A DNA stretch of 64,000 nucleotides from Burkholderia sp. S171 (GTDB taxonomy: Bacteria > Pseudomonadota > Gammaproteobacteria > Burkholderiales > Burkholderiaceae): NCBI RefSeq assembly GCF_009766085.1, contig NZ_LMUF01000075.1:62001-126000 (forward strand). Reading direction: 5' to 3'. Position numbers and translations under genes: made by a program. Position 1 is the first letter of the stretch. Each line of letters starts with the position of its first letter. The notes under the pieces are model-generated. The model saw only the letters and a program-made list of their open reading frames with translations. It was not told where the DNA came from and did no database searches. This document shows, piece after piece, positions 53,908-63,523 of the stretch.

Positions 53908-55287
53908 TTACTGGTTCAGCGCTTGCTGAGCCGCAACACCCTTGTATTGCACATAGGCGGTGTCGCGCAGTTCACGCAGCCAGTCGGAATATGCTTGCTC
54001 GGCCTTGCGCTGACCGATCGCCTGACGTGCCGTGTCCAGTTGCTGCTGTACCGAGCCTTCCGCATCGCGGCGTGCCAGCACCTGGATCAAGTGATAACCG
54101 TACTCGCTGCGAACCGGGTCGCTGACCTGGTTGTCTTTCAGGTTGTTCATGGCGCGCTCGAATTCCGGCACGGTTTCGCCCGGGCTGATCCAGCCGAGGT
54201 CCCCGCCCTGTGACGCTGAACCGTCCTGCGAATAGGTTTTCGCGAAGTTGCCGAAATCACCGCCCTTCTCAACGTCACCCTTGATTTCGAGCAGCTTCTG
54301 ACGGGCGGCCGACTCGGACACGCCATCGGCTACGCGAATCAGGATGTGCCGGACATGGGTCTGCACGATCTTGGGCGCATCGGCGGCCTGGCCTTGGCCT
54401 ACGCGACGATCCACCAGCTTGATGATCTCAAACCCGCCGTCAGTGCGAATCAGTTGCGGATTCACCTCGTTCGGACGCAGCGTTGAAACCGCCGTCACAA
54501 TGGACGCCGGTAACGAAGCCTGGGTGCGGAAACCGAGATCGCCGCCCTTGGCCGCATCGGTATCTTGCGTATTGTTCTTTGCCAGCTTGGTGAAGTCCGA
54601 TCCGCTTTGCGCGTCTTTCAACACGGCATCGGCCTTCGCCTGAATAGCGGCAATGTCAGCCTGCGACGCGTTGTCCGGCACCTTGAACATGATGTGCTGC
54701 AGATGCAGGTCGTTGGACTGGCGGGCGGCCGGTCCACGCTGGCTGGCAACGTAGTTGGCCACTTCGCCGTCCGACACCGTGATCTTGCTGTCCACCTCTT
54801 TCTCACGCAGTTTCGACAGCGTCAGCTCGGTGCGGGCATCGCGTTGGAAGGTCGTCCAGGGCACCCCTTGCGCCTCAATGCGCGCGCGGTACACGTCGAG
54901 CGTCATGTTGTTTTGCTGCGCGAGGCGCTCGAGCGTGCGTTGCACGGTGGCGTCGTCAACGACGATGTTGTCTTCCTTCGCCTTCTGCAACTGAATGCGT
55001 TCGATCACCATCTGGTCGAGCACCTGACGTTGCAACTGATCCGCCGGGGGAACCGGCGCGTTCTGCTGCTGCAAGCGGCGCACGATCAGACCCGTGCGGT
55101 CGGCGAGTTCACGTTCCGTGATGACGTCGCTGTTCACCACCGCAGCGACAGAATCCGCAACCTGCGCACCGCCCGCCGTGGTCGAGGACGACAGCGCCTG
55201 AGCGTGCGCCACCGGTCCGGCCAGCAGCGCTGCGGCGAAAACACCGGCCGCGAACATTGCGCACTTCAACTTGTTCATGTTTGACAC
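53908..55287 (-). CDS. surA: Periplasmic chaperone/peptidyl-prolyl isomerase SurA
   Basis: This 459-residue periplasmic chaperone for outer-membrane proteins has a signal peptide (LKCAMFAAGVFAAALLAGPVAHA), an N-terminal chaperone domain (VAAVVNSDVITERELADRTGL...), and two parvulin domains: about 190-290 (LHLQHIMFKVPDN..., GGDLGFRTQASLP) and about 300-400 (THVRHILIRVADG..., GGDLGWISPGETVPEFE). A C-terminal helix follows. LptD, encoded just upstream, is a known SurA client. An in-frame ATG three codons later is possible. Confidence 0.96.
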   Translation of the reverse strand: MSNMNKLKCAMFAAGVFAAALLAGPVAHAQALSSSTTAGGAQVADSVAAVVNSDVITERELADRTGLIVRRLQQQNAPVPPADQLQRQVLDQMVIERIQLQKAKEDNIVVDDATVQRTLERLAQQNNMTLDVYRARIEAQGVPWTTFQRDARTELTLSKLREKEVDSKITVSDGEVANYVASQRGPAARQSNDLHLQHIMFKVPDNASQADIAAIQAKADAVLKDAQSGSDFTKLAKNNTQDTDAAKGGDLGFRTQASLPASIVTAVSTLRPNEVNPQLIRTDGGFEIIKLVDRRVGQGQAADAPKIVQTHVRHILIRVADGVSESAARQKLLEIKGDVEKGGDFGNFAKTYSQDGSASQGGDLGWISPGETVPEFERAMNNLKDNQVSDPVRSEYGYHLIQVLARRDAEGSVQQQLDTARQAIGQRKAEQAYSDWLRELRDTAYVQYKGVAAQQALNQ

Positions 55288-55354
55288 AGATACTCCATCG
55301 ATTGCGGCCGGTGACCGACCCTATTGCCTACGGCGTACTGCACACTCCGCACGC

Positions 55355-57742
55355 TCATTCGTAATTCGTGTAACGCGCAAGCGGTGCGGGCGGCGGCGGC
55401 GGCGGCGTGTAGCCAGCGACGCCGGCACGGAACGCCGCGGTCAGCCCATTATCGACGTTCGACAAGCCCTTGAACGTCATTTGAGCGAGAATCCGCGTCC
55501 CGGCAGTGTTACTTCCGGTGCTAGTGATACCGTTTGCGTAACGCTGCAGGCCGACGCCCAGCGTCCAGCAGTCGGCATCGTACTGGAAGCCCAACAGGCC
55601 GTCGACAAGCCGATGGCCTGCCAGATCGTAGTTCACCCGGGCGACGCTATAAATGTGTTGCGATAGCGGCCATTGTGCCGAAACCAGAATCTGGTTGATC
55701 GGCGAGGTGGACAGCGTGGTCTCGTTCGCCCGCGTGTACCGGTATCCAATATTGATGACTTCGCGCGCCGCCGGGCTGAACCCGAAACCAATGCTCGAAC
55801 GCACCAACTGGTTGTTGTCGGCATTATATTGGAACGCAGTTTCCTGTGAAAAACCAGCGCCCAGCTTGAAGGACGCGCCCAGGATCAGGTCCGAATGTTT
55901 CGCCTGGTCGAGCGGCTGGCCTGCGGTGATCGTGACGCGCTGCGGCTGGAAATAATACTGCTGCGCGATCACAAAACGCGCACGTTCGTCACCCGTTGCC
56001 GGGTTGATGAAACGCGACGTCAGGCCGACCGTCAGACGGTTTGCATCGGCAATACGGTCGTTACCTGCGTACGTGTTCGGCGTGTAGATTTCAGCGAGGC
56101 TGAAGTCCGACTGGCCGGTATCGAAAATAGGCGCGAATTCCTGGTTACGGTACGGCGTGTACACGTAATACAGGCGCGGCTCCAGCGTCTGGATGTAATC
56201 CTGGCCGAAGATTCGCACCGAGCGGTCGAACACCAGGCCGGTGTCGAAGCTGACCGTGGGAATGGATTCCGACAGGTTCTTCGGCTGGCCCGCCGGCGTG
56301 CCGTTGGCCGCGCTGCCGATCTCGTTCAAGTCGTACGACGCGAAGTGATACTGCACCTTCGGCGTAACGAAATAACCCGGTCCGGTAACGCTGTAGCTCA
56401 GGTAAGGATTGAAAACAACGCGCTGACCTTCCGTGGAGTCCGCGATGGTGGTCGTAAAGCGCGTGTAGTCCGCTTCCGCGCCGTAATCGAAACCGCCGAC
56501 GTTGTACTTGTTGTACAGCACGTTCAACTGCGGTTCGCGGGCGTACGGCGAGGTTGCCGGCGGCAACACCTGCCAGCGCTGTTCGTGCGCAAGAATGGAC
56601 CACGGTCCGTTGTTGTACGTGACACCCACTTCCTGCTGATACAGGACCTGCGTGCCGTTGATGATCTGGTTCGACGCGTTGCCCAGGTCTTCCGGATACT
56701 GATTGTCCGAGACCTTGTTGTAGTTGATGTACGCGCCGAATCCGCCACCGAAGTTCTGCTGGTGCTGGATGTAGATCGCATAGCGGTTCGTATGCGTCTG
56801 CAGATCCTGCGGCAGGAATTCGCCGGTGATCGTGCCCGAATAAGTCGGCGACAAATACCGGAACGTCGACTGGATCTGAATACCGCGCCGCGTCATCAGG
56901 CGCGGCGTAACCACCAAATCGCGATTCGGCGCGATATTGAAGTAGTACGGCAACTCCACTTCAAAACCGGTGGTCGAATTCACCGACACCGTCGGCGGCA
57001 AGATACCGCTCCGCCGTTCGCTGGTCAGCGGAAACGACAGCCACGGGCTCGCGAATACCGGGACGCCCTGGAAAAACAGCACGCCGTTGTGCGCGACGCC
57101 TTCGTTGGCGCCGGTATCGAAGTCAAACGACGTACCCTTGATATACCAGGCCGGATCCGTCTCACACGAACATGCGGTGTACGTGCCGTGATCGACCTTC
57201 GTTTGTTCGTCGTCGATCAAGTCCGCGCGCTGCGCGCTGCCCGAGCCGTTCGAGAGATTGAAGCGGTACTTCGGGTTCGTCATGTAACCCTCGTTCGCCT
57301 CCACCTTCAAGTGCGCTTCCGGGCCGATAAACGAATTGCCGTTGCTGAAGATCCTGACATGACCGTAAGCATCGGCCATGTCCGTGTCCTGGTCGTAATG
57401 CAGCGCATCCGACTTGATCACCGACACATTACGGCGCAATTCGGCCGAGCCCTTCGCTGCCATGTCCTGATCGGCCGTGCCCGTGGTGTGATCGCCGAGG
57501 ACGAACGTAGCGGGCTGGTCGCCTTGACGCAGCGGCCGTTCCTCAAGCTGAGGCGCGAGCCGCAGGCTCCAGGCGTCGCCTAGTGGCTGCGTGTCGGCTG
57601 CCCCGCCCGATAGCTGCGCGTGCGCGAGCGCGGGCATCAGGCCGGGCACGGCGATCAACGCCGCGAACAGCCGCCGCCTGCGTGGCCGCTGATCACGCTG
57701 TGGGCGCAATGGAACTGGTTTGGAAAACTGTCGTGGCGGCAT
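55355..57742 (-). CDS. lptD: LPS-assembly outer-membrane protein LptD
   Basis: The 795-residue outer-membrane LPS translocon subunit receives LPS from the Lpt bridge and inserts it with LptE. After a basic N-terminus and signal peptide (RLFAALIAVPGLMPALAHA) come the periplasmic OstA jellyroll (SVIKSDALHYDQDTDMADAYGHVRIFSNGNSFIG) and the large beta-barrel. Cys pairs typical of the disulphide switch are reduced to CSCETD in the first half and a single Cys in DADCWTL near the end. The ATG at 57742 is preferred; longer upstream frames are not family-like. A Pro-rich run (PPPPPPAP) ends the protein. Confidence 0.95.
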   Translation of the reverse strand: MPPRQFSKPVPLRPQRDQRPRRRRLFAALIAVPGLMPALAHAQLSGGAADTQPLGDAWSLRLAPQLEERPLRQGDQPATFVLGDHTTGTADQDMAAKGSAELRRNVSVIKSDALHYDQDTDMADAYGHVRIFSNGNSFIGPEAHLKVEANEGYMTNPKYRFNLSNGSGSAQRADLIDDEQTKVDHGTYTACSCETDPAWYIKGTSFDFDTGANEGVAHNGVLFFQGVPVFASPWLSFPLTSERRSGILPPTVSVNSTTGFEVELPYYFNIAPNRDLVVTPRLMTRRGIQIQSTFRYLSPTYSGTITGEFLPQDLQTHTNRYAIYIQHQQNFGGGFGAYINYNKVSDNQYPEDLGNASNQIINGTQVLYQQEVGVTYNNGPWSILAHEQRWQVLPPATSPYAREPQLNVLYNKYNVGGFDYGAEADYTRFTTTIADSTEGQRVVFNPYLSYSVTGPGYFVTPKVQYHFASYDLNEIGSAANGTPAGQPKNLSESIPTVSFDTGLVFDRSVRIFGQDYIQTLEPRLYYVYTPYRNQEFAPIFDTGQSDFSLAEIYTPNTYAGNDRIADANRLTVGLTSRFINPATGDERARFVIAQQYYFQPQRVTITAGQPLDQAKHSDLILGASFKLGAGFSQETAFQYNADNNQLVRSSIGFGFSPAAREVINIGYRYTRANETTLSTSPINQILVSAQWPLSQHIYSVARVNYDLAGHRLVDGLLGFQYDADCWTLGVGLQRYANGITSTGSNTAGTRILAQMTFKGLSNVDNGLTAAFRAGVAGYTPPPPPPAPLARYTNYE

Positions 57743-58001
57743 GTTTGAGTGCTGTTCAATCGCGTCACGCTCGGCGCTCGACGAGAGTACCCGGGCACAG
57801 CCACCGGAACTCGCGCCACCGGAGTTGTCGGTTCGCTGCGAACGAAAATGAATCGATCGATGGATGAGTCGGGCGGCTATCGTGCCCTTCGGTGGCCAAC
57901 GATGCCGTTGTGGCCTGCCAAAGGCTTCGCGCCGGGCGCAAACGGAATGCTTAAAAAAGTCGTGGGGTATTATATGGCAAGACGTTTCACCCCTCGAATT
58001 T

Positions 58002-59027
58002 ATGACGCCCCCAAACACCGATTTTCGCCTTACCCAGCTTCACGACTGGCTGCAAACCCTGGCTGATCGGTATCGGCTGGACCTTTCCACACTTGCCCCC
58101 GCTTCCGCCGACGCCAGTTTCCGTCGATATTTCCGGTTGGCTGCTGAAAGCGACGCCGGCAAGACGCTGATTGCCGTCGATGCCCCGCCGCCCGAGAAGT
58201 GCCGCGAGTTCGTGCAAGTAGCCGGATTGCTGCGCGACGCCGGCGTGCATGTACCGCAGATCCTGGAAACGGATTTCGATGCCGGCTTCATGCTGGTGAC
58301 CGATCTCGGCACCACGACCTACCTCTCCGTCCTCGATGAAAAGAACGCCCGGCCGCTGATGCGCTCGGCGATTGATACGTTGATCAAGTTCCAGGTGACA
58401 TCGAAGGAAGGCGTTTTGCCCGCTTTCGATGAAGCCTTCCTCCGCCGCGAAATGGAACTGATGCCCGAGTGGTTCGTGGCGAAGCATCTGGGCCACACGC
58501 TGGACGCCGCCGAACGCAAGGTACTCGACGACACCTTCAACGTCCTGGTCGAAAGCGCATTGGCTCAGCCGCAGGTTTTCATGCTGCGCGACTTCATGCC
58601 GCGCAACCTGATGGTCAGCGAGCCGAATCCCGGCGTGCTCGACTTTCAGGACGCGGTGTACGGACCGTTGAGCTATGACATTGCTTCGTTGATGCGGGAT
58701 GCGTTCGTTAGCTGGGAAGAAGCGTTCGAACTCGACTGCTTCGTCTACTACTGGGAAGGCGCGCGCAAGGCCGGATTGCCTGTGGATGCCGATTTCGGCG
58801 AGTTCTATCGGCAGATCGAGTGGATGGGATTGCAGCGCCATATCAAGGTGCTGGGGCTGTTTGCGCGCATTTATCATCGCGATGGGAAACCGCAGTATCT
58901 GGCGGATTTGCCGCGGTTTATTGGTTATGCGCGGAAGGTGTCGGAGCGGTACAGGCCGTTGCGGCCCTTTGCACGCTTGCTTGATACGCTGGAAGGCCGT
59001 GCCGTAGACGTGGGTTATACGTTTTGA
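58002..59027 (+). CDS. amgK: N-acetylmuramate/N-acetylglucosamine kinase AmgK
   Basis: This 341-residue aminoglycoside-phosphotransferase-fold kinase phosphorylates anomeric C1 of MurNAc and GlcNAc in cell-wall recycling. It shows SADASFRRYFRL, LVTDLGTTTYL, the catalytic loop LRDFMPRNLMV and the metal motif VLDFQDAVYGPLSYDIASL. The ATG at 58002 begins the conserved domain; upstream in-frame sequence overlaps the lptD promoter. murU overlaps its end by 4 bases. It is divergent from lptD. Confidence 0.93.
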   Translation: MTPPNTDFRLTQLHDWLQTLADRYRLDLSTLAPASADASFRRYFRLAAESDAGKTLIAVDAPPPEKCREFVQVAGLLRDAGVHVPQILETDFDAGFMLVTDLGTTTYLSVLDEKNARPLMRSAIDTLIKFQVTSKEGVLPAFDEAFLRREMELMPEWFVAKHLGHTLDAAERKVLDDTFNVLVESALAQPQVFMLRDFMPRNLMVSEPNPGVLDFQDAVYGPLSYDIASLMRDAFVSWEEAFELDCFVYYWEGARKAGLPVDADFGEFYRQIEWMGLQRHIKVLGLFARIYHRDGKPQYLADLPRFIGYARKVSERYRPLRPFARLLDTLEGRAVDVGYTF

Positions 59028-59737
59028 GCGCTCTCAACGTAGCGATGATCTTCGCCGCCGGGCGCGGCGAGCGCATGCGCCCACTGACGGATTCGTGTCC
59101 CAAGCCGCTGCTTAAAGTTGGCGGCAAGCCATTGATTGTCTGGCAGATTGAACGGCTCGCGGCGGCGGGGTTTGAAGTCATCGTGATCAATCACGCCTGG
59201 CTTGGGCGGATGATTCAGTCGAATCTTGGCGATGGCTCGCGTTGGGGCGTCGAGATCCGCTACTCGCGCGAGATGCACGCGCTGGAGACGGCCGGCGGAA
59301 TTGCCAAGGCCTTGCCATTACTCGAAAAAGACGGTGAAGCGGCGGTTTTCCTGGCAGTCAGCGGCGACGTATTCTGCGACTTCGACTACGCGAGCTTGCG
59401 AGCGCGCACGGCTGCAATGGCGCTTGCATCTGAGCCCGCCATGCATCTGGTCATGGTGCCGAATCCGCCGTTCCATACGCTCGGCGATTTCGCGCTCGAG
59501 CCCAACGGCACACTTTCCCTCGATGGCGAAGCACGCTTCACGTTCGGCAATATCGGTTTGTACGACACGCGCATGTTCCGCGATCTCGCTCCCAACACGC
59601 GGCGCGCATTGACGCCGTATTACCAGGAGACGGTCGCAGCCGGGCGCGCTACCGGCGAACTGTATGAAGGACGATGGGAGAACGTTGGGACGGCCGCGCA
59701 GCTGGAGGAGCTGGATCGGGCGCTGCGGGGCAAGTAA
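59024..59737 (+). CDS. murU: MurNAc-1-phosphate uridylyltransferase MurU
   Basis: This 237-residue nucleotidyltransferase makes UDP-MurNAc from MurNAc-1-P, completing the recycling shortcut that bypasses MurA and gives fosfomycin tolerance in pseudomonads. Motifs: MIFAAGRGERMRPLTDSCPKPLLKVGGKPLI, LETAGGIAKALP, SGDVFCDFD and the late GRWENVGTAAQLEELD. The listed start is a TTG that overlaps the amgK stop; the first ATG is at 59042, directly before the nucleotide-binding loop. Confidence 0.93.
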   Translation: MSALNVAMIFAAGRGERMRPLTDSCPKPLLKVGGKPLIVWQIERLAAAGFEVIVINHAWLGRMIQSNLGDGSRWGVEIRYSREMHALETAGGIAKALPLLEKDGEAAVFLAVSGDVFCDFDYASLRARTAAMALASEPAMHLVMVPNPPFHTLGDFALEPNGTLSLDGEARFTFGNIGLYDTRMFRDLAPNTRRALTPYYQETVAAGRATGELYEGRWENVGTAAQLEELDRALRGK

Positions 59738-59748
59738 GGCGCTGAACG

Positions 59749-60171
59749 CTATACCGGGGTCCAGGGGTCAATGATTGGGACTCCTGCCGTCTCGAAGTCC
59801 TTGCCGTTTCGCGTCGCGAGCATTGTGTCATGGGCGTGGCATACAGCGGCAATTTGCGCGTCGGCTGAACTGATTGGCCGACCAAGTGACTCGCATTCAG
59901 CCACAAGCATTGCGTAACGGCGTGCGGCATTAGCATCGAAGGGGAGAATCTTGCCGGCCAGTTCTCCTTCGAGCATGGATTCGATCGCGCCGCGCAGCGC
60001 GGTTTTGCGTTTGCCGTGCGCGAGCCGGGCAACCCCGTACAACAATTCCGCAACGGTAATGGCTGTGGTGTACAGGTCCTGCGAATGCTGCGAATCGAGC
60101 CAGGCCAAAACGTTTTCATCGGGGTTGGCGCGCATGAGTTCCGACAAGACGTTCGTGTCCAGAATAATCAT
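59749..60171 (-). CDS. VapC-like PIN-domain toxin (FitB type)
   Basis: This 140-residue PIN ribonuclease has the acidic site visible in order: MIILDTNVLSEL (Asp5), TVAELLYGVARL (Glu), SSADAQIAAVCHAH (Asp) and TRNGKDFETAGV (Asp). All four are intact, so it is probably active. The FitB-like pattern suggests tRNA or mRNA cleavage. Its ATG overlaps the antitoxin stop (ATGA). It lies only 11 bases from the end of murU in the opposite direction, as an insertion between murU and purB. Confidence 0.92.
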   Translation of the reverse strand: MIILDTNVLSELMRANPDENVLAWLDSQHSQDLYTTAITVAELLYGVARLAHGKRKTALRGAIESMLEGELAGKILPFDANAARRYAMLVAECESLGRPISSADAQIAAVCHAHDTMLATRNGKDFETAGVPIIDPWTPV

Positions 60172-60413
60172 TCCGGAAACTCGGCAACCCGAGGTTGTTC
60201 AGTGCGATCCGGTAGCGACAGACCCTCGTCGGCGAGACTCGCAAAGCGTTGATGGACGCGGCTGCCAAAACCAGCGGTGTTCGCAGTGCCCACCAACGCG
60301 TTCTGCAATATCACTCGCACCTCTTCTTCCATGGACCGGCCATGCCGGGCCGCTTCAACACGAAGCAATGCCTTCACCTGGTCGTCCAGATTGCGAATTG
60401 TCAGCGTTGCCAT
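60168..60413 (-). CDS. VapB-like antitoxin (FitA type, ribbon-helix-helix)
   Basis: This 81-residue antitoxin has an N-terminal RHH, ATLTIRNLDDQVKALLRVEAARHGRSMEEEVRVILQNAL, typical of FitA/StbC proteins. The C-terminal tail (RVHQRFASLADEGLSLPDRTEQPR) would plug the toxin active site. The ATG at 60413 has GGAG 9 bases upstream; a long upstream in-frame extension lacks any domain. It is co-transcribed with the PIN toxin and probably represses the operon. Confidence 0.92.
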   Translation of the reverse strand: MATLTIRNLDDQVKALLRVEAARHGRSMEEEVRVILQNALVGTANTAGFGSRVHQRFASLADEGLSLPDRTEQPRVAEFPE

Positions 60414-60564
60414 AAAGAGTACTCCGTTTGCTGTCATTGACTGCAATGCTAGCACATAATTCACGAATTGGACGTTGTCGGCACGGTGAAGTCCGTGCCG
60501 GTCAGCGCCCGGTTTGCAAATGGTAAAATCCATTTCTCCTTTCGTCTCACTCCGCGGCCCCACC

Positions 60565-61953
60565 ATGTCCGATACCCGTCCCGATACCCTCTTCGCCCTC
60601 ACCGCCTTGTCACCGCTCGACGGTCGCTACGCTGCCAAAACCGAGGCGCTGCGCGAATGGCTATCCGAATACGCCTTCATGAAGCATCGCGTGAAAGTGG
60701 AGATTCACTGGCTGATCGCGTTGTCGCAGGCGGGATTCGATGAAGTCCCGGCCTTTTCCGCCGACTCCGAAGATTTCCTTCTGCAACTCGCCGAGCGTTT
60801 CACCGCTCACGATGCCGCGCGCATCAAGGACATCGAAAAGGTCACGAATCACGACGTGAAAGCGGTTGAGTACTGGCTGAAGGAATCGGTGAAAGGACAG
60901 CCGGAACTCGAGCGCGCCAGCGAGTTCATCCACTTTGCGTGTACGTCGGAAGATATCAACAACACGTCGCACGGCATGATGATCGCGGGCGCCCGTGAGC
61001 ATGTGCTGCTGCCCGCGCTGCAGTCGGTGCATGAACGCCTTGTGAAACTGGCTCACGCGAACGCCGCGCAGCCCATGCTGTCACGCACGCACGGTCAGCC
61101 GGCCAGTCCCACCACGCTCGGCAAGGAAATGGCGAACGTGGCGGCGCGGCTGCAAAACGCGATCGAGCGGATTGCCGAAGTGCCTATTCTCGCGAAGATG
61201 AACGGCGCGGTCGGTAACTTCAATGCGCATTTGTCGGCGTATCCAGAGTTCGATTGGGAAGTGTTCTCGGAAAGCGTGGTGGAAGATCGCCTGAAACTTA
61301 CGTTCAATCCGTACACCATTCAGATTGAACCGCACGATTACATGGCCGAGCTCTTCGATGCCATCACGCGTGCCAATACCATTCTTCTGGATCTGGATCG
61401 CGATGTGTGGGGCTACATCTCGGTTGGCTATTTCAAGCAGCGGACGAAGGCGGGTGAGATCGGGTCATCGACCATGCCGCACAAGGTCAATCCTATCGAC
61501 TTTGAAAATTCGGAAGGCAATCTGGGAATGGCTAACGCCATGCTGCGCCATCTCGCCGATAAACTCCCCATCTCGCGCTGGCAGCGCGACCTCACGGACT
61601 CGACCGTGCTGCGTAACATTGGCGTTGGATTTGGGTATTCGCTGCTCTCATACGACTCGCTGATTCGCGGACTGGACAAGCTGGAAGTGAATCCGGCGCG
61701 TCTGAATGAAGATCTGGATAACTGCTGGGAAGTGCTGGCCGAGCCGGTGCAAACGGTCATGCGTAGATACGGCGTGGAGAATCCGTACGAGCAGTTGAAG
61801 GAACTGACGCGCGGTAAAGGCATTACGCGCGAAGGCTTGCAGACGTTTATCAAGGGACTGGCTATTCCCAATGACGCCAAGGACCTGCTTCTCGCCATGA
61901 CGCCGCATTCATATGTGGGTAAAGCGGTGGAACTGGCGAAACGTATCAAGTAA
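60565..61953 (+). CDS. purB: Adenylosuccinate lyase
   Basis: This 462-residue enzyme catalyses two steps of purine synthesis, cleaving SAICAR and adenylosuccinate. It shows LSPLDGRYAAKTEALREWLSE, HFACTSEDINNTSHG, SRTHGQPASPTTLGKE and the signature GSSTMPHKVNPIDFENSEGN with the catalytic Ser loop. Its length matches the E. coli-type PurB. The ATG at 60565 matches the family start (MSDTRPDTLFALTALSPLDGRY); an upstream in-frame ATG is rejected. Confidence 0.97.
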   Translation: MSDTRPDTLFALTALSPLDGRYAAKTEALREWLSEYAFMKHRVKVEIHWLIALSQAGFDEVPAFSADSEDFLLQLAERFTAHDAARIKDIEKVTNHDVKAVEYWLKESVKGQPELERASEFIHFACTSEDINNTSHGMMIAGAREHVLLPALQSVHERLVKLAHANAAQPMLSRTHGQPASPTTLGKEMANVAARLQNAIERIAEVPILAKMNGAVGNFNAHLSAYPEFDWEVFSESVVEDRLKLTFNPYTIQIEPHDYMAELFDAITRANTILLDLDRDVWGYISVGYFKQRTKAGEIGSSTMPHKVNPIDFENSEGNLGMANAMLRHLADKLPISRWQRDLTDSTVLRNIGVGFGYSLLSYDSLIRGLDKLEVNPARLNEDLDNCWEVLAEPVQTVMRRYGVENPYEQLKELTRGKGITREGLQTFIKGLAIPNDAKDLLLAMTPHSYVGKAVELAKRIK

Positions 61954-61983
61954 TTCACTGCACGGTTTCATGGAATGAACATG

Positions 61984-62024
61984 AATGCAAAGGCCGTTCG
62001 ATAACCTCGAACGGCCTTTGCATT
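61984..62024. terminator. Strong bidirectional terminator after purB
   Basis: A 16-bp perfect stem, TGCAAAGGCCGTTCGA (61986-62001) and TCGAACGGCCTTTGCA (62007-62022), has a 5-base loop and A/T flanks extending the pairing by about two more pairs. It lies between purB and the convergent Ig-domain gene. Confidence 0.85.
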
Positions 62025-62067
62025 TCGCGTGTCACAGGAGGCTGGCCGCTGCGCGAAACGCCTGCTG

Positions 62068-62997
62068 TCAATGCACTTCGACTCTCACCGCGTGCTCAAC
62101 CAGCAGTTCGGTGTTCGCGGTCGAATGCTCGACCACGTTATAAAGCACCCCGCCGACCTCCGCCGTGCCGTGATGATGCCAGTCGCCATCGATCAAACCT
62201 GGAACATGCGAGCTGGTCAGATCCACGGAATCGCCTTCCTTCCCGTTCACAATGAGCTGATGTTTTCCGTCGTCGATGAACAGGTCTTGCTCGCCCAGAC
62301 TAAGCACATCTGCTAGCGAGAGCACCAGCGCGTTATGTTGTCCGCCAAGGTCGAAACCGCCAATGCCAGGAACGTGCGCAAGCGATGAACGGTCCGTGAG
62401 CGCGCTCAGGTCGAGAACCTGATGGTCGCCCTGAAAAGCGAGCATATCGAAGCCCTTTCCGCTGTCGGGATGCGACGCCAGTTGCCTGACGTAGGCCTGT
62501 GGATCAGCGTCCGGTTGGCCAACGGCGCGAACATTGTTGTCCCCTTCCGCGTTGTCCATGAACGCCTGAGCGGCTTGCGTGCGAAACGCATTCGCCGGGA
62601 AATACGGCAACCCGCTGTTCTCCGGCGAATGATTGAAAAGCGACGACTCATTACTCTGCAATGGAGCGTCCTGGTAGCGCTGCGCTGAATGACTGGACGC
62701 TTCCACGGTAACGGGGAAATAACTGGTTGCAATCTTCGCGCCGTACTGACCCGCTTGCACGGCTGACAGATCGTGAATGCCATCGAAAAGCGGCGTTGAA
62801 AGTTGCAACGTCCAGTTGCCCTGACCGTTCGCTGCGACCACGCCGAGTAGCGTTGTGCCGTCGTACACGTCAATAGTTGCGAACGGTTCGGTCTTACCCG
62901 TAATCAGCGGGATTTCGTTATTGATGGTGCCGCCGCTTGCTGCGCCATCTACACTCGTTATGCCCGTCTGGGGTTCAATGTCAAACTCAGAAGCCAT
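62068..62997 (-). CDS. Ig-like-domain protein with adhesin-type C-terminus
   Basis: This is a 309-residue protein. Residues about 20-100 form one bacterial Ig-like/BIg-type repeat (TGKTEPFATIDVYDGTTLLGVVAANGQGNWTLQL), as in BapA/LapA-like giant adhesins. A linker follows, then a C-terminal domain of about 120 residues (GDHQVLDLSALTDR..., DLGGQHNALVLSLADVLSLGE, VNGKEGDSVDLTSSHVPGL, HHHGTAEVGGVLYNVVEH). This domain is also found at the end of the next gene upstream. There is no N-terminal signal peptide, consistent with a C-terminal type I secretion signal (inference). AGGAA precedes the ATG at 62997. Confidence 0.75.
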   Translation of the reverse strand: MASEFDIEPQTGITSVDGAASGGTINNEIPLITGKTEPFATIDVYDGTTLLGVVAANGQGNWTLQLSTPLFDGIHDLSAVQAGQYGAKIATSYFPVTVEASSHSAQRYQDAPLQSNESSLFNHSPENSGLPYFPANAFRTQAAQAFMDNAEGDNNVRAVGQPDADPQAYVRQLASHPDSGKGFDMLAFQGDHQVLDLSALTDRSSLAHVPGIGGFDLGGQHNALVLSLADVLSLGEQDLFIDDGKHQLIVNGKEGDSVDLTSSHVPGLIDGDWHHHGTAEVGGVLYNVVEHSTANTELLVEHAVRVEVH

Positions 62998-63523
62998 TTT
63001 GCGTATTCCTTTGGTTAAGACCAGAGTACGGCACTTAGCTTGGTATTCATCGGTTGGCGAACGCAATAAATGGTTGTCCCGCGGTCGTTGATTCACAACC
63101 TGAAATAGCTCAACGCGCTAAGCTTTACACCTCCAATATGGCGCACTTGCGGAGAAAAGTAATTATTTTTCAGTGTCAGTTTTTCAAACCATACGGATAA
63201 CGAAACTATTTTATAGATTGATAGCGGGTTGAGGCTGCCACAACAATTCATTCATATGGAGTCTATAGCGCGGTGCTAAACGCAATCTGATCTATTCCAA
63301 CTATGAAGCCATGTATTGCGGTTCGCGGCATGTAACGTCTATCTTGGTACGAGTGGGCATAAGAGGCTCGGCTAGTTTTTCGACTAGCGTTGCGCTACTC
63401 AAACTCCCAAATTGCTTACGCTTGCGCAATAAAAAAGCCGTTTCAGAAACTTCCTGAAACGGCTTTTCTTGCTGCTTTCAAACAGCCCGCTTTCCTCACT
63501 TGGCGAAAGCGGGTTTTACTCCT
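62998..63523. other. Intergenic region between the two surface-protein genes
   Basis: About 525 bases, AT-richer than the surrounding chromosome. It contains the terminator of the upstream minus-strand gene (63431-63470) and the presumed promoter of the Ig-domain gene. No gene is seen. Confidence 0.5.
63431..63470. terminator. Terminator of the large adhesin gene
   Basis: AAAAGCCGTTTCAG (63433-63446) and CTGAAACGGCTTTT (63454-63467) form a 14-bp perfect stem with a 7-base loop. On the minus strand it is followed by a U-run, fitting termination of the gene ending at 63524. Confidence 0.85.

Noticed and set aside
55895..57583. A 562-codon forward open frame opposite lptD
   Set aside because: It is an antisense shadow with Arg/Val-rich composition; lptD on the other strand is certain.
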